From assembly GCF_000025605.1 (NCBI RefSeq), contig NC_013894.1:853529-917528 (forward strand): a stretch of 64,000 bases of DNA. Direction: 5' to 3'. Positions 18,932 to 29,102 of the stretch are shown here, piece by piece (position 1 is the stretch's first letter; the number at the start of each line of letters is the position of its first letter). The notes beneath the pieces were generated by a model. The model made no database searches, had not been told where the DNA came from, and saw nothing but the letters and a program-made list of their open reading frames with translations. A program made the position numbers and the translations under genes. This DNA comes from Thermocrinis albus DSM 14484 (GTDB taxonomy: Bacteria > Aquificota > Aquificia > Aquificales > Aquificaceae).

Positions 18932-20731
18932 ATGGAGTTAAGGAATATAAGAAACTTCTCCATAATAGCCCACGTGGATCACGGAAAATCCACCCTTGCG
19001 GACAGACTTTTAGAATTCACAGGCGCTGTTTCAAGAAGAGAGTTAAAGGAACAGATGTTGGACACTCTGGAGATAGAAAGGGAGAGGGGTATCACCATAA
19101 AGATGCAGGCGGTGAAGATGTTTTACAAAGCCAAAGATGGGAACACTTACCAACTTCATCTGATAGATACTCCCGGACACGTGGATTTTTCTTACGAAGT
19201 TTCCAGAGCTTTGGCTGCCTGTGAGGGAGCCATACTGTTGGTGGACGCCACGCAGGGTATAGAAGCTCAAACGGTGGCCAACTTCTGGAAGGCTGTGGAG
19301 CAAGATCTGGTTATCATACCTGTCATCAACAAGATAGATCTCCCTGCAGCGGATCCTGACAGAGTCAAGAGGCAGATAGAAGACATACTGGGACTGCCCG
19401 CTGAGGAAGCTCTCTTAGTGTCCGCAAAAGAGGGTATAGGCATAGAGGAGTTGTTGGAGGCCATAGTAGAGCGCATACCTCCACCTTCCGGTGATCCGGA
19501 TGCTCCCCTCAAGGCCCTTATTTTTGACTCTTACTACGACCAGTACAGAGGTGCGGTGGCCTTTGTGAGGGTCTTTGACGGAGAGATAAGACCGGGTATG
19601 AAGATAAGACTTTTCTCCACAGGTAAGGAGTTTGAAGTAACAGAGGTAGGAGCACAGACACCCCGTATGACCAAGTTTGAGAAACTGGGAGCCGGAGAGG
19701 TGGGATACGTGGCAGCCTCCATTAAAGACGTGAGGGACATAAGGGTAGGCGATACCATAACTGATGCCAGAAGACCCGTTTCTGAGCCCGTACCAGGTTT
19801 TAGACCTGCTAAGCCCATGGTGTTTGCAGGTATATATCCTTCGGAAGGATACACCTATGAGGAGCTCAGAGAAGCCCTTGAAAAGTACGCTATAAACGAT
19901 GCTGCCATCCAATACGAACCAGAGACTTCCCCTGCTTTGGGTATGGGTTTCAGAGTGGGTTTCTTGGGACTTTTGCACATGGAGATAGTGCAGGAAAGAT
20001 TGGAGAGAGAGTACGGTGTTAGTATAGTGACCACCGCTCCCAACGTGGTTTACAGGGTGAGGTTCAAAGACGGTAGTGTGAAAGAGATAAAAAACCCATC
20101 CGAACTGCCGGAAAACTGGGGTGTGATTCAGGCGATAGAGGAGCCCTTTGTACTGGTAACCATAATAACACCCCGTGAGTATGTAGGTAACATAATGAGT
20201 CTGTGTCAAGAAAGAAGGGGAATACAGAAGAAGTTCCTTTATCTGGATCAAAACACAGCCCTTTTGGAGTACGAGATGCCCCTCAGTGAGGTCATACTAG
20301 ACTTCCACGATAGGATAAAGAGCCTGTCAAGGGGATACGCTTCTTACGATTACGAATTTATAGGTTACAGAGAGGAGGATCTTGTAAAGCTTACCATATT
20401 TATCAACAACGAACCTGTGGATGCTCTGTCCTTCATAGTTCATAGAGATAAAGCCTACAGGAGAGCGAGACAACTGGTGGAAAAGCTGAAAGAGGTCATA
20501 CCGCGCCAACTGTTTGAGGTGAAGGTACAGGCTGGTATAGGATCCAGGATAATAGCTTCCGAAAGGATACCTCCTCTGAGGGCCAACGTGCTAGCCAAGT
20601 GTTACGGTGGTGACGTCACCCGTAAGAAAAAGCTTCTGGAAAAGCAGAAGGAGGGGAAGAAGAGACTTAAACAGTTCGGTAAAGTGGAACTACCCCAGGA
20701 AGCTTTCCTCACTGTTCTGAAGGTGGACTGA
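18932..20731 (+). CDS. lepA: elongation factor 4 (LepA), ribosomal back-translocase
   Basis: 599 aa, full length. GTPase motifs [11 protein letters not shown] (residues 11-21), [12 protein letters not shown] and NKIDLP are present, and the LepA-specific C-terminal region with [20 protein letters not shown] is intact. It acts on stalled ribosomes. It lies divergent from sco1, and its last 23 bases overlap purE on the other strand. Confidence 0.97.
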   Translation: MELRNIRNFSIIAHVDHGKSTLADRLLEFTGAVSRRELKEQMLDTLEIERERGITIKMQAVKMFYKAKDGNTYQLHLIDTPGHVDFSYEVSRALAACEGAILLVDATQGIEAQTVANFWKAVEQDLVIIPVINKIDLPAADPDRVKRQIEDILGLPAEEALLVSAKEGIGIEELLEAIVERIPPPSGDPDAPLKALIFDSYYDQYRGAVAFVRVFDGEIRPGMKIRLFSTGKEFEVTEVGAQTPRMTKFEKLGAGEVGYVAASIKDVRDIRVGDTITDARRPVSEPVPGFRPAKPMVFAGIYPSEGYTYEELREALEKYAINDAAIQYEPETSPALGMGFRVGFLGLLHMEIVQERLEREYGVSIVTTAPNVVYRVRFKDGSVKEIKNPSELPENWGVIQAIEEPFVLVTIITPREYVGNIMSLCQERRGIQKKFLYLDQNTALLEYEMPLSEVILDFHDRIKSLSRGYASYDYEFIGYREEDLVKLTIFINNEPVDALSFIVHRDKAYRRARQLVEKLKEVIPRQLFEVKVQAGIGSRIIASERIPPLRANVLAKCYGGDVTRKKKLLEKQKEGKKRLKQFGKVELPQEAFLTVLKVD

Positions 20732-21215
20732 TCTCCTCGGAAAGTTTTGTGTTCATCTCCTCCACCTTCTTCTGAAGCTGCTGGCTGTATTCTTCCAACT
20801 TTTGAGCTATGTGAGGATGCTTTATGGACAAAATCCTGAGGGCCAAAAGAGCAGCATTCACAGCATTTCCTATACCCACCGTGGCTACAGGTACGCCTGC
20901 CGGCATCTGCACAATGGAATAGAGAGAATCAACACCTGCCAGGTGTTTGGAAGGTATAGGTACTCCTATAACCGGTAGAGACGTCATGGAAGCTGTCATA
21001 CCCGGAAGATGGGCAGCGCCACCTGCACCCGCTATTATGACCTCTAAGCCCCTCTCCCTAGCTGTAGTAGCATACTGGTACATAAGATGAGGAGTACGGT
21101 GCGCAGACACCACCCTCACTTCACACGGAACACCAAACTCCTTAAGAAGCTGGTAAGCCGGCTTTAACCACTCCCAATCCGATATACTTCCCATAATGAT
21201 ACCTACCAGAGGCAT
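20709..21215 (-). CDS. purE: N5-carboxyaminoimidazole ribonucleotide mutase
   Basis: Purine synthesis: rearranges N5-CAIR to CAIR. The N-terminal [16 protein letters not shown], the [11 protein letters not shown] motif and the [14 protein letters not shown] loop with catalytic histidine mark class I PurE. 168 aa is standard. There is no purK next to it. It converges with lepA (23-base overlap). Confidence 0.95.
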   Translation of the reverse strand: MPLVGIIMGSISDWEWLKPAYQLLKEFGVPCEVRVVSAHRTPHLMYQYATTARERGLEVIIAGAGGAAHLPGMTASMTSLPVIGVPIPSKHLAGVDSLYSIVQMPAGVPVATVGIGNAVNAALLALRILSIKHPHIAQKLEEYSQQLQKKVEEMNTKLSEEISPPSEQ

Positions 21216-21230
21216 GGCTCTATAATTTTA
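21216..21230 (-). promoter_or_regulatory. purE promoter -10, predicted leaderless
   Basis: On the minus strand TAAAAT (21225-21230) ends 9 bases before the purE ATG at 21215. No ribosome binding site is present. Confidence 0.4.
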
Positions 21231-21262
21231 GAACACTTGCTGACCTCTTACTGTTACATATC

Positions 21263-21280
21263 TTTATAGAATTCTATAAA
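21263..21280 (+). promoter_or_regulatory. perfect 18-bp palindrome before bioB, candidate operator
   Basis: TTTATAGAATTCTATAAA is a perfect inverted repeat without spacer. It ends 6 bases before the GGAGGTGA ribosome binding site of bioB and covers TATAAA, a likely -10. A repressor dimer bound here would block transcription. It does not match the E. coli BirA operator, which has a long spacer between half-sites; the regulator is unknown. Confidence 0.5.
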
Positions 21281-21298
21281 CCTTACGGAGGTGACCTT

Positions 21299-22300
21299 AT
21301 GGATCAATGGGAGAAGTTCTTGATAGATTTGGGAGACAGGGTTATAAAGGGGGATGAAGTTACCCGAGAAGAAGCCCTTAAGGTATTACAGACTCCTCAT
21401 CAGTACATATCCCTTCTGGTTTACGTGGCCCAAAAGGTAAATAGAGCCTTTCACTCAGAAAACCAGATAGAGTTCTGCTCCATAATAAACGCTAAGAGTG
21501 GAGCTTGCTCAGAAGACTGTAGATTCTGTGCCCAGTCCAAGTTTTACAAAACACCTATAAACGTGTATCCTCTGGTACCTGAGGACGAGATACTGGAAGG
21601 AGCCTTACGGGGAGTGGAGTTTGGTGCCAACAGGTACTGTGTGGTACTCAGTGGAAAGGCTGCATCTAAAGAAGAGGTAGATAGAGTGGCTCAGGCTGTC
21701 AGAAAGGTGAAGAGTTCGGGCATCCCCATAAACGTGTGTGTATCTATGGGGACGCTGGATGAGGACTCTCTCCTTAAACTTAAGGAAGCAGGTGTGAGGA
21801 GAGTGAACCACAACTTGGAGGCTTCCAGAAACTTTTTCCCTAATATAGTCTCCACCCACACGTGGGAGGATCGCTACGAAACTATAAAGAGGATAAAGAA
21901 GGCAGGTCTCTCCGCCTGTTGTGGAGGTATATTTGGGATGGGAGAGTCGGAAGAAGACAGGGTAGATCTGGCCCTCACCTACAGGGAACTGGAAGTAGAT
22001 TCCATTCCCCTAAACTTCCTCATGCCTATCCCCGGCACACCTCTTGAGGAGGCACCAGGTATAGAACCTATGGAAGCTCTCAAGGTTATAGCTATGTTTC
22101 GCCTCACCAATCCGAGAGCAGAACTCAGACTCTGCGGTGGGAGAGAGCAGACTCTGAGGGACTTTCACGGAATGGCTTCACTGATGGTGAACGCCATGAT
22201 GGTGGGTGGATACCTCACCCGTGCCGGTAGAGACATCAAGAAGGACTACCAGCTTTTGGAGGATCTGAAGGCCCAAAGGAAACATACGTTGGTGGAATGA
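21299..22300 (+). CDS. bioB: biotin synthase
   Basis: Radical SAM enzyme that inserts sulfur into dethiobiotin. The cluster motif CSEDCRFC gives Cys 70, 74 and 77; further BioB blocks (NAKSGAC before it, VNHNLEAS, GGREQTLRDFHGMA) are intact. 333 aa is usual. The start is fixed by a strong Shine-Dalgarno (GGAGGTGA) 5 bases upstream, in contrast to the many leaderless genes here. It overlaps the ligase-like gene by 4 bases. Confidence 0.96.
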   Translation: MDQWEKFLIDLGDRVIKGDEVTREEALKVLQTPHQYISLLVYVAQKVNRAFHSENQIEFCSIINAKSGACSEDCRFCAQSKFYKTPINVYPLVPEDEILEGALRGVEFGANRYCVVLSGKAASKEEVDRVAQAVRKVKSSGIPINVCVSMGTLDEDSLLKLKEAGVRRVNHNLEASRNFFPNIVSTHTWEDRYETIKRIKKAGLSACCGGIFGMGESEEDRVDLALTYRELEVDSIPLNFLMPIPGTPLEEAPGIEPMEALKVIAMFRLTNPRAELRLCGGREQTLRDFHGMASLMVNAMMVGGYLTRAGRDIKKDYQLLEDLKAQRKHTLVE

Positions 22301-22953
22301 TAGAGATCCTGTCAGGCAGAGAGAACATGCAGAAAGACCTGGAGAACTTCCTGAAGGTGGAAAGGGGAGAACAGTATCTTTTGGTACGGTTCTACAGATG
22401 GCAAGAGCCTACGGTAAGCATAGGGCTTTTGCAGAGAGAGAGAAAGATGCCGTTGCCTGTGGTGAGAAGGCCTACAGGGGGAGGTGAACTTCTTCACGGC
22501 GGGGACGTGTCCTTTTCGGTAGCCAGCCGGAGGGATTTATGGGGTTCTAATCCCAAGGAGATATACGAACGCCTTATGGTGCTATTGCAAGAAAGCTTAA
22601 ATGAGGTGGGTATCTCTTTGGATATGACCCACTACAGTCCGGAGCGTATGGAGAGGCTGTGTTTTTTCTATCCCAGTTGGGGTGAGCTGACGGCAGATGG
22701 CAAGAAGGTGGTGGCCTGCGCTATGAGGATAGGCAGAAGAGCCTTCCTGCTACAGGGAAGTCTCCTGATAGATATGGAATACTCTCTGGCACACAGAGTC
22801 TTTGGTGTTGGTGAAGAGATTCTCAGAGAACGCATCACCACCTTCAGGGAACTGGGTGTGGAGGAAGATAGACTTCTGGAGGGCCTCCGGCGGTTTATGA
22901 CTAACCTGACACAGATCATAAAGGTGGTGTATAATTTTAGAGATCATGGGTGA
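22297..22953 (+). CDS. lipoate-protein ligase-like protein (BPL/LplA fold)
   Basis: 218 aa. RRPTGGGELLHGGDVSFSV at residues 57-75 matches the substrate-binding RRxxGGGxVxHxxD of LplA/LipB/BirA-type ligases, and DGKKVVACAMRI supplies the conserved lysine. It is translationally coupled to bioB, so a biotin or lipoate ligase role is equally thinkable. Lipoyl acceptors (GcvH at 34817 and a GcvH-like protein at 53574) occur in this window. Substrate not determined. Confidence 0.82.
   Translation: MIEILSGRENMQKDLENFLKVERGEQYLLVRFYRWQEPTVSIGLLQRERKMPLPVVRRPTGGGELLHGGDVSFSVASRRDLWGSNPKEIYERLMVLLQESLNEVGISLDMTHYSPERMERLCFFYPSWGELTADGKKVVACAMRIGRRAFLLQGSLLIDMEYSLAHRVFGVGEEILRERITTFRELGVEEDRLLEGLRRFMTNLTQIIKVVYNFRDHG
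22906..22945 (+). promoter_or_regulatory. promoter of the gene at 22946, predicted leaderless
   Basis: CTGACA (22906-22911), an 18-base spacer and TATAAT (22930-22935) lie inside the end of the ligase-like gene. Ten bases remain to the ATG at 22946. Confidence 0.6.
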
Positions 22954-23371
22954 GCTGAAAAGGTACCTGGATACCGATTACCTTTACTTTGCGGAGGTGG
23001 AACTTCTCCTCAACTACGGGATAGGGTATCCTGACCTTATCATCAAACTGAGGGAAAAAGTCCATCAGGAAGGAATGGAAGAGAGCCCTTACGTGGTAAA
23101 GGCAGACACAAAACTCTTTCAGAATGTGCACAGATTCCTGGAACTTTTGGAAGGAAGCGACGAGCCTCTGGAGGATGATGACACTCAACCCTTAGAGAAG
23201 TGGTGGTGGCACCTGCACAAGGTGGCTTCCGGAAAATACCCCAGTCTCCGCTTACCCCATCACCTGAGGGAGATATACAGAAAGAGGAGAAAGTACTGGA
23301 AGCAGCGCAGTAAGGAAAATCACCTTGCCATAGAACGTCTCAGAGTTGTCCCCCGCTACCTACAGCTATAG
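22946..23371 (+). CDS. hypothetical protein, 141 aa
   Basis: I do not recognise this family. It is a soluble, mostly helical protein with an acidic stretch (DEPLEDDDTQPLE), a WWWHLHK cluster and a very basic C-terminus (EIYRKRRKYWKQRSKE), which suggests nucleic acid or ribosome contact, though this is only a guess. It has its own promoter and its stop is directly followed by the ATG of pheA. Confidence 0.65.
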   Translation: MGELKRYLDTDYLYFAEVELLLNYGIGYPDLIIKLREKVHQEGMEESPYVVKADTKLFQNVHRFLELLEGSDEPLEDDDTQPLEKWWWHLHKVASGKYPSLRLPHHLREIYRKRRKYWKQRSKENHLAIERLRVVPRYLQL

Positions 23372-24463
23372 ATGGAAGAACTGGAAAGACTGAGAGAGAA
23401 GATAGATCAGATAGACGAACAGATAGTCGAACTTCTCAACAGAAGGGCTCAGTTAGCTCAACAGATAGGAGAGATAAAGAAAAGGCTTGGGTTAGAGATC
23501 CATGCTCCCGAAAGGGAAAGACAGATCTTTGAGAAGATAATACAGATAAACACCCAGCGTTACAAAGAAACATTCCCAACAAAGGCACTTCTCCACATCT
23601 TTCGGGAGATAATATCCGCCTGTCTGTCTTTGGAAAAACCCATAAAGGTAGCCTATTTGGGTCCCAAGGCCACCTTTACCCATCAGGCCGCTTCTGAATA
23701 TTTTGGACTGTCGGCTCAGTACATACCTGCACCCTCCATAAGAGATGTGTTTCAGGAGGTGGAAACTGACAGGGCAGATTACGGCGTTGTTCCGGTGGAG
23801 AACACCACTGAGGGGGTTGTTAACTATACCTTAGACATGTTTTTGGAATCGGACCTGCGCATAGTGGGGGAGATAGTGATACCTATCCGGCTGCATCTTC
23901 TGTCTACATGTACCGATATATCTCAGATCAAAAAGGTTTTCTCTCATAGACAGGCGTTAGCTCAGTGTAGAATGTGGTTGGAAAAGAACATGCCGTGGGT
24001 AGATCTGATAGAAACGGAGAGTACCGCAAGGGCCTGTGAGATAGCCCTTGAGGAAGAGGCCTCTTCTGCCATTGCCAGTGAAGTGGCAGCATACACCTAT
24101 CATCTACACGTACTGGCGGAAAACATCCAGGACAACCCCAACAACTACACCCGCTTTCTGGTGATAGGTAAAAGGTCCATGAAAAAAACCGGAAAGGACA
24201 AAACGAGCCTTATCTTTGCGGTCAAGGACGAGCCAGGTGCTCTCTACAGAGCTCTGGAAAGCTTCTACCTTTACAACGTGAACCTCACCAAAATAGAGTC
24301 GAGGCCTTCCAAGAAAAAAGCGTGGGATTATGTCTTCTTCGTGGATCTGGAGGGCCATACGGAGGATGAGCATGTGAGGGAGGCCATAGAACTTCTCAAA
24401 AGTAGGACCCAGATGGTTAAACTCTTAGGTTCTTATCCGAGAGCTCTTATCCAAGAGAGCTAA
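23372..24463 (+). CDS. pheA: bifunctional chorismate mutase / prephenate dehydratase
   Basis: Makes phenylpyruvate from chorismate for phenylalanine. Residues 1-85 are an AroQ-type chorismate mutase (LRxKIDxID start), 92-270 the dehydratase (VAYLGPKATFTHQAA near 93, NYTRFLVIG near 253) and 275-357 an ACT regulatory domain with the Phe-binding ESRP near 303. 363 aa fits P-proteins. The last 39 bases overlap the DUF58 gene on the other strand. Confidence 0.95.
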   Translation: MEELERLREKIDQIDEQIVELLNRRAQLAQQIGEIKKRLGLEIHAPERERQIFEKIIQINTQRYKETFPTKALLHIFREIISACLSLEKPIKVAYLGPKATFTHQAASEYFGLSAQYIPAPSIRDVFQEVETDRADYGVVPVENTTEGVVNYTLDMFLESDLRIVGEIVIPIRLHLLSTCTDISQIKKVFSHRQALAQCRMWLEKNMPWVDLIETESTARACEIALEEEASSAIASEVAAYTYHLHVLAENIQDNPNNYTRFLVIGKRSMKKTGKDKTSLIFAVKDEPGALYRALESFYLYNVNLTKIESRPSKKKAWDYVFFVDLEGHTEDEHVREAIELLKSRTQMVKLLGSYPRALIQES

Positions 24464-25324
24464 AGCTGTCAGAAGTTTTCTCCTATGTTGTGTTCCCACA
24501 CCCGGTTCTATAACCCTGTCCCTCAAAAGGAGACCTACAGGCACACCTTCTGTGGTAAGTTTATCCACCAAATAGGCGAGCCGTGACACCTTTTCTTCCA
24601 GGTCCCCTTCCACCATATCCAGACTGAGGAAGACCGGCTCATCCACTTCGTCATACATACGCTTCACATACAGCTTTCCCTGTTTGGCAGATATCTTCCA
24701 GTGGATGAGTTTTAGAGGATCGTTCATGTACTCCCTAACACCCACTACCTCGTCAAAACCTTCTCTTTTGGACAGCTTCTGTCCCTTCTTGTTGGAACTT
24801 TTGTCTAACACCATAGGGAAGCGCGTGGGAATAGGTAACGGAAAAACGATGAGATCCAGTTCCACCCTATAGACGGTGTACCTTTCAAAGAGACCCGCCG
24901 GGAAGGATGAGGATAGGGTGAGCTCAAGATGATGGTAATAACCTCTTTCCGGAAACGTGAGTAAGATCTTAGCATACGCCTTACCCTTCACTATAGGTAG
25001 AAGAGCTGTGGAGTTCTGAGCACTGACCTTTATGAGGAAGGAGGGTACAGAGAAACTCCTTTCCACCAATAACCGAAAGCTGGCTTCTCTGCCCGCAAAG
25101 ACCTCAGGGGGTGGTATTACACTCACCTTGAGACTTCTCAAGTTCTGCCATGAGAGAAAACCCGAAAGGAGCATGAAGGATAGCATTCCCGACACCACCA
25201 TGTAGAGGAGGTTGTTCCCAGTGTTTACCGCTGCCACACCTACGAAGATGGTAATACCTATGAAAAAACTACCCGCTCTGTTTATCTTTACCTTCATGCC
25301 TAAATAGATACGACAGCATCTCAA
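24425..25324 (-). CDS. DUF58 family membrane protein
   Basis: About 290-299 aa. Two N-terminal hydrophobic segments ([17 protein letters not shown] and [17 protein letters not shown]) precede a large domain with the DUF58 block [20 protein letters not shown]. The start may be ATG 25324 or, better, ATG 25297 (KVKINRAG), both inside the SPFH gene end. DUF58 proteins usually accompany MoxR-type ATPases; none is seen here. Confidence 0.85.
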   Translation of the reverse strand: MRCCRIYLGMKVKINRAGSFFIGITIFVGVAAVNTGNNLLYMVVSGMLSFMLLSGFLSWQNLRSLKVSVIPPPEVFAGREASFRLLVERSFSVPSFLIKVSAQNSTALLPIVKGKAYAKILLTFPERGYYHHLELTLSSSFPAGLFERYTVYRVELDLIVFPLPIPTRFPMVLDKSSNKKGQKLSKREGFDEVVGVREYMNDPLKLIHWKISAKQGKLYVKRMYDEVDEPVFLSLDMVEGDLEEKVSRLAYLVDKLTTEGVPVGLLLRDRVIEPGVGTQHRRKLLTALALLDKSSRIRT

Positions 25325-26129
25325 TGGGAAGAGGTATGAGCACCACGTTACCGGGTTTGTTAACCACGTTTTGGATAGTTTCCAGATACCTTATCTGTAA
25401 GGCTAAAGGCTCTGATGCCAGTATTCGGGCAGCGTCTGCCAGCTTCTGAGCAGCCTGATACTCGGCCTCAGCGGTGATCAATTTGGCTCTTCTTTCTCTC
25501 TCTGCCTCTGCCTGCTTGGCCATAGCCCTCCTGAGCTCTTCCGGCAGATCTATCTTTTTGAGCTCTACAGAGACCACTTTAACACCCCAGGGGTCCGTTT
25601 GACGATCTATGATCTCCTGAAGCTGGAGGTTGAGTTTCTCCCTTTCGGAGAGGAGCTCGTCCAACTCCACCGATCCACACACACTCCTCAGGGTGGTTTG
25701 AGCTATCTGGGAGGTAGCATATAGATAGTTCTCCACCTCCACTATAGCCCTTACAGGATCTATGACGCGGAAGTAAACCACAGCGTCCACACTTACAGAA
25801 ACGTTATCTTTGGTGATGATGTCCTGGGTAGGTACATCCAGCGTCACAGTTCTGAGGTCTACTTTTACCATTCTGTCTATGACAGGTATGAGAATAAAAA
25901 GACCGGGACCCTTTGCGCCTATAACTCTACCCAGCCTGAATACTACAGCCCTTTCGTACTCAGGAATCACCTTCACCGAGGATACAAGGAAGATTAAAAC
26001 CAATACCAAAGGAACCACAAGGATAACAAGATCCATAGCTACACCTCCCAAGATTTTAAGGATGTCTCCTCCCAAAACCCCCGCCAGTATAACAAAAAAG
26101 AAGGTGAGAAATATAATTAAGTCTCTCAT
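25269..26129 (-). CDS. SPFH/stomatin-like (slipin) membrane protein
   Basis: 286 aa from ATG 26129. Two hydrophobic stretches (residues 3-20 and 30-50) are followed by the SPFH domain with [21 protein letters not shown] and a coiled-coil-like helix rich in Ala/Glu/Arg. Slipins form membrane microdomain scaffolds; many bacterial ones pair with NfeD, absent here. An upstream in-frame ATG at 26162 is rejected because 26129 overlaps the PHP gene stop by ATGA and lies 6 bases behind a -10 box. Confidence 0.9.
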   Translation of the reverse strand: MRDLIIFLTFFFVILAGVLGGDILKILGGVAMDLVILVVPLVLVLIFLVSSVKVIPEYERAVVFRLGRVIGAKGPGLFILIPVIDRMVKVDLRTVTLDVPTQDIITKDNVSVSVDAVVYFRVIDPVRAIVEVENYLYATSQIAQTTLRSVCGSVELDELLSEREKLNLQLQEIIDRQTDPWGVKVVSVELKKIDLPEELRRAMAKQAEAERERRAKLITAEAEYQAAQKLADAARILASEPLALQIRYLETIQNVVNKPGNVVLIPLPIEMLSYLFRHEGKDKQSG

Positions 26130-27127
26130 ACCTTTATTATAAAGGAAGGGCAAAGGCCCCAAAAAGTGTTCCCTAAACGGAACAGAAAAGAGTAACCCAG
26201 AAGAAACTGATCCCTTTCCTCAACAACAAGATTAGAACCACTTACCCATCTGCTCTCCCTAGGAGTTCGTACCTTCACCAACAGGTTGGTGTAGGGATAA
26301 AGTAGGTGCACTTTTTTTCCTTCCCTGTAAACTATGGGAGGTTTTTTATCAAAACATATGACGTTGGTGCCTTCCTGTTTCAGTAGCATCTGGGCTAAAT
26401 GCTGAGCTGTTTTGAGCTCTACCGGAGAGATAAAGATGTTACGCATCAAAGAGAAAGAGTGTCTGTAGTGGGGAAACAGAAACCTTATGCCTACCTCTCT
26501 CACATATACCTTCACGTGGTGATCAAGACCTCCCACCACAGGATTCTTCCAGCCTTCTTGGTAATACCTGTCAGCGTACTCTTCCACCTTCACCACCTTT
26601 CTAAGGAGCCGGAGAGCCTTATCTTTGAGGAACGGGTAAAGGAGTATTACGGGAACCAGATAAAACAGGAGCCTCCCTTTATTTTCCAACAAAGAGTCCT
26701 TCAGATCTATAAGTTCCAGAAGAAAGCCTTCCCTGTTTCCTTTCCACCTGTACTTCTCCTTAAAGGGATGTGCTATCACCTTTACAGGGCCTATGCAGAG
26801 GACAGCGCCTTCTTCTGTTTTTCTCTCTATCCCTGCCAGCATTCTCTCATCGCAAAAGTACTTGATATAATCGTTTTCGTGATCGGTTATAAAGACAAAG
26901 TTCACATCTTCCTCCTCCATAGCTCTCCTTATGTCCTCCGGTTTCCCCAGAGAGTCGTAGGAGAACTGGGTATGGAGGTGTAGCTGATAGGAGTACAGGT
27001 AAAGGTTAGGAACCTCAGAGGGTAGTAGATCCTGTCTTGAGGCCCTGGCGTACCTTACGGGAAGGAGGTAAGCTAGCAAGATCCAAAGTCCCAACAGTAG
27101 GAATGGGAGGAGGATATACAACATCAT
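26126..27127 (-). CDS. membrane-anchored PHP-domain metal-dependent phosphoesterase
   Basis: 333 aa. One N-terminal membrane helix ([20 protein letters not shown]) is followed by a PHP domain: [10 protein letters not shown] and FITDHEND supply the metal ligands typical of the family, with AHPF and a later DHH. A second hydrophobic segment ([15 protein letters not shown]) lies near residue 200. The start is taken as ATG 27127, overlapping the trpS stop by 4 bases; the frame is open further upstream, but that part lies inside trpS. Substrate is unknown. Confidence 0.82.
   Translation of the reverse strand: MMLYILLPFLLLGLWILLAYLLPVRYARASRQDLLPSEVPNLYLYSYQLHLHTQFSYDSLGKPEDIRRAMEEEDVNFVFITDHENDYIKYFCDERMLAGIERKTEEGAVLCIGPVKVIAHPFKEKYRWKGNREGFLLELIDLKDSLLENKGRLLFYLVPVILLYPFLKDKALRLLRKVVKVEEYADRYYQEGWKNPVVGGLDHHVKVYVREVGIRFLFPHYRHSFSLMRNIFISPVELKTAQHLAQMLLKQEGTNVICFDKKPPIVYREGKKVHLLYPYTNLLVKVRTPRESRWVSGSNLVVEERDQFLLGYSFLFRLGNTFWGLCPSFIIKV
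26130..26141 (-). promoter_or_regulatory. -10 of the SPFH gene, predicted leaderless
   Basis: On the minus strand TATAAT (26136-26141) ends 6 bases before the ATG at 26129, inside the end of the PHP gene. It would allow expression independent of trpS. Confidence 0.5.
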
Positions 27128-28308
27128 GGAAGGTTCATCTTCTCCCTCACCTCTTGTAAAGTTCTCTGAGCCAGTTCTCTGGCTCTGCGTGAGCCTTCCG
27201 TGAGGATATCCCACACGTAATGAGCTGACTTTTCCACCTCCCTTCTCTTTTCCCTTATGGGCCTTAGGAACGTTTCCAAACCTTCCCACATCATCCTCTT
27301 ACAGTCCACACAACCCAGCTTCCCACTCCTACAGTCTCTTTCTATCTCCTCCACCTTTTCGTGGGGAGTAAAAAGCTTGTGATACATAAAGACGGGGCAA
27401 ATCTCAGGTCTTCCCGGATCACCCTTCCTTAGCTTCTGAGGGTCTGTGAAAAAGCTCATCACCTTCTTCTTAACCTCTTCCTCGCTGTCAGCAAAGTATA
27501 TGGCATTACCGTAAGACTTACTCATCTTCCTACCGTCCGTACCCGGTACACGGGGTGTTTCCGTCAGCAAAGCCTGAGGTTCTGGGAAAGTCTCTCCGTA
27601 AAGGTGATTAAACCTACGAGCTATCTCCCGCGTCAGTTCTATGTGAGGCAACTGATCCTCACCCACCGGGACTGCCTCCGCCTTGTAGAGGAGGATATCT
27701 ACAGCTTGCAGTACCGGATAACCCAAAAAACCGTAGGTATCCACCTCGTAGAACTCTCTCTTGGATACGTTGAGTTTCCTCAGCATTTCCTTATCCAGTT
27801 TACCGTCAAAGAGGGCCTTAACAAAAGCTTGCGCTATCACATCCAATAGATCCTCCTCAAGAGCTTCCGTATCTTCCACACGGAATGGCTGACGCGCTAA
27901 GAACTCCTTCACCAGATCCCTCAAACCACCTCTGAAAGTAAGTTCCAGGTCGTGAATTCTTAGAAGATTGTACTTGGTATCTTTGTAAGTGGGATTCCAC
28001 TCTAACCAACTCTTAGGTGTTATCATGGCAAAGAGGAGGAAGAGCTCTGCGTGTTCCTTCACCATAGACTGAAGGAAGAGAACACTCTTTTCAGGATCAA
28101 GTCCCAAAGCTATCCAGTCTATAACCAGCTGGCGTATGTTGTCCTTGATATGTTTTGTGTCTTTGTATCCGGTAGTCAGTGCGTGCCAGTCTGCCACCAT
28201 AAAGAAGGTTTCGTGATCTTTCTGAAGGCTTATCCAGTTCTTGATAACACCCAAGTAATGACCCAAGTGTAGCTTTCCCGTAGGTCTCATACCGCTCAGT
28301 ACACGCAT
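27124..28308 (-). CDS. trpS: tryptophanyl-tRNA synthetase
   Basis: Class I synthetase that charges tRNA-Trp. HLGH at residues 14-17 and KMSKS near 264 are intact, with GDDQ-equivalent GEDQLPHIELTREIARRFN between them. 394 aa is longer than the 330-aa E. coli enzyme owing to an insertion before GEDQ and a C-terminal region with four cysteines (CRSGKLGCVDCKR), a possible metal site. First gene of the trpS-PHP-SPFH-DUF58 unit. Confidence 0.95.
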   Translation of the reverse strand: MRVLSGMRPTGKLHLGHYLGVIKNWISLQKDHETFFMVADWHALTTGYKDTKHIKDNIRQLVIDWIALGLDPEKSVLFLQSMVKEHAELFLLFAMITPKSWLEWNPTYKDTKYNLLRIHDLELTFRGGLRDLVKEFLARQPFRVEDTEALEEDLLDVIAQAFVKALFDGKLDKEMLRKLNVSKREFYEVDTYGFLGYPVLQAVDILLYKAEAVPVGEDQLPHIELTREIARRFNHLYGETFPEPQALLTETPRVPGTDGRKMSKSYGNAIYFADSEEEVKKKVMSFFTDPQKLRKGDPGRPEICPVFMYHKLFTPHEKVEEIERDCRSGKLGCVDCKRMMWEGLETFLRPIREKRREVEKSAHYVWDILTEGSRRARELAQRTLQEVREKMNLP

Positions 28309-28323
28309 GGGTCTAAAATTATA
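28309..28323 (-). promoter_or_regulatory. trpS promoter -10, predicted leaderless
   Basis: On the minus strand TATAAT (28318-28323) leaves 9 bases to the trpS ATG at 28308. It is back to back with the motA -10 within a 44-base divergent region. Confidence 0.6.
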
Positions 28324-28340
28324 AAGTTGCGCTCCGAATT

Positions 28341-28352
28341 TATAATGTAAAC
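28341..28352 (+). promoter_or_regulatory. motA promoter -10, predicted leaderless
   Basis: TATAAT at 28341-28346 leaves 6 bases to the motA ATG at 28353. No -35 of note and no Shine-Dalgarno. Flagellar sigma-28 or sigma-54 motifs are not seen. Confidence 0.6.
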
Positions 28353-29102
28353 ATGGATCTCCTTACGCTGGTAGGTATACTGGGAGGGCTCACAGCTCTA
28401 CTCATAGGTGCTGTCTTGAAAGGTGCCAGCCTGCTCTTTCTTCTTCAGCCTGCAGCCTTTGTAATTGTGGTCCCCACTACCCTCTTTGCCAGCCTCGTCA
28501 CAGTACCCCTCTCTAAGTTCTACCTGATAGTGGAAGGTCTCAGGATGGCCTTTAGGAAAGATGACGATAGATCAGTACAGACAAAGAACATTCTGATAGA
28601 CTTGGCTCACACGGTGAGGAAGGAAGGCATGTTGGCTCTCGAAACCAAGGCAGAGGATATAACGGACCCCTTTATAAGAAAGGCTGTGGATCTTATGGTC
28701 CTAGGAGTGGACGAAGCCACCTTTGTGGAGAGCTTAGAGACGGAAGTAGCCAAAAGGGAAGAGGAGCTGGAGATAGCAGTAGAATACTGGAAGAACGCTG
28801 CAGAGAGTGCCCCCACCTTTGGGTTGGTGGGGGCTGTTTTCGGGCTTATGAAGGCCCTTCAGAGTCTGGATAACGCACAGGAACTGGCACACGGCATATC
28901 TGCAGCCTTCGTGGCTACTGTGTACGGCATAACTTCTTCTTACCTCATCTTTGGGCCTATAGCCAAAAAAATAAAGATAAAGGGAAAGGAGGAGATACTC
29001 CGTATGTACATGGTGGTGGAAGCCGGTAGGATGATGATAAGGGGAGAGAACCCAAGACTCATAGAGGAGAGACTAAACTCCTTCGTAGAGGCTAAAGGAT
29101 GA
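28353..29102 (+). CDS. motA: flagellar motor stator protein MotA
   Basis: 249 aa with four membrane helices. The MotA/TolQ/ExbB block APTFGLVGAVFGLMKALQSL near residues 152-171 and the following ISAAFVATVYGITSSYLIFGP are typical. It forms the stator with MotB and uses ion flow to turn the flagellum. It overlaps motB by 4 bases. flgF on the far side of the window also points to motility. Confidence 0.94.
   Translation: MDLLTLVGILGGLTALLIGAVLKGASLLFLLQPAAFVIVVPTTLFASLVTVPLSKFYLIVEGLRMAFRKDDDRSVQTKNILIDLAHTVRKEGMLALETKAEDITDPFIRKAVDLMVLGVDEATFVESLETEVAKREEELEIAVEYWKNAAESAPTFGLVGAVFGLMKALQSLDNAQELAHGISAAFVATVYGITSSYLIFGPIAKKIKIKGKEEILRMYMVVEAGRMMIRGENPRLIEERLNSFVEAKG

Noticed and set aside
19415-20251. 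Long antisense frame opposite lepA (278 codons)
   Set aside because: It is a shadow of lepA with Tyr/His/Ser-rich sequence and no recognisable domain. Similar antisense frames elsewhere were dropped for the same reason.
26126-27289. PHP protein starting at 27289 with a long basic N-terminus
   Set aside because: The extra 54 residues lie within trpS in another frame and look random; ATG 27127 overlaps the trpS stop and starts a clean membrane helix.
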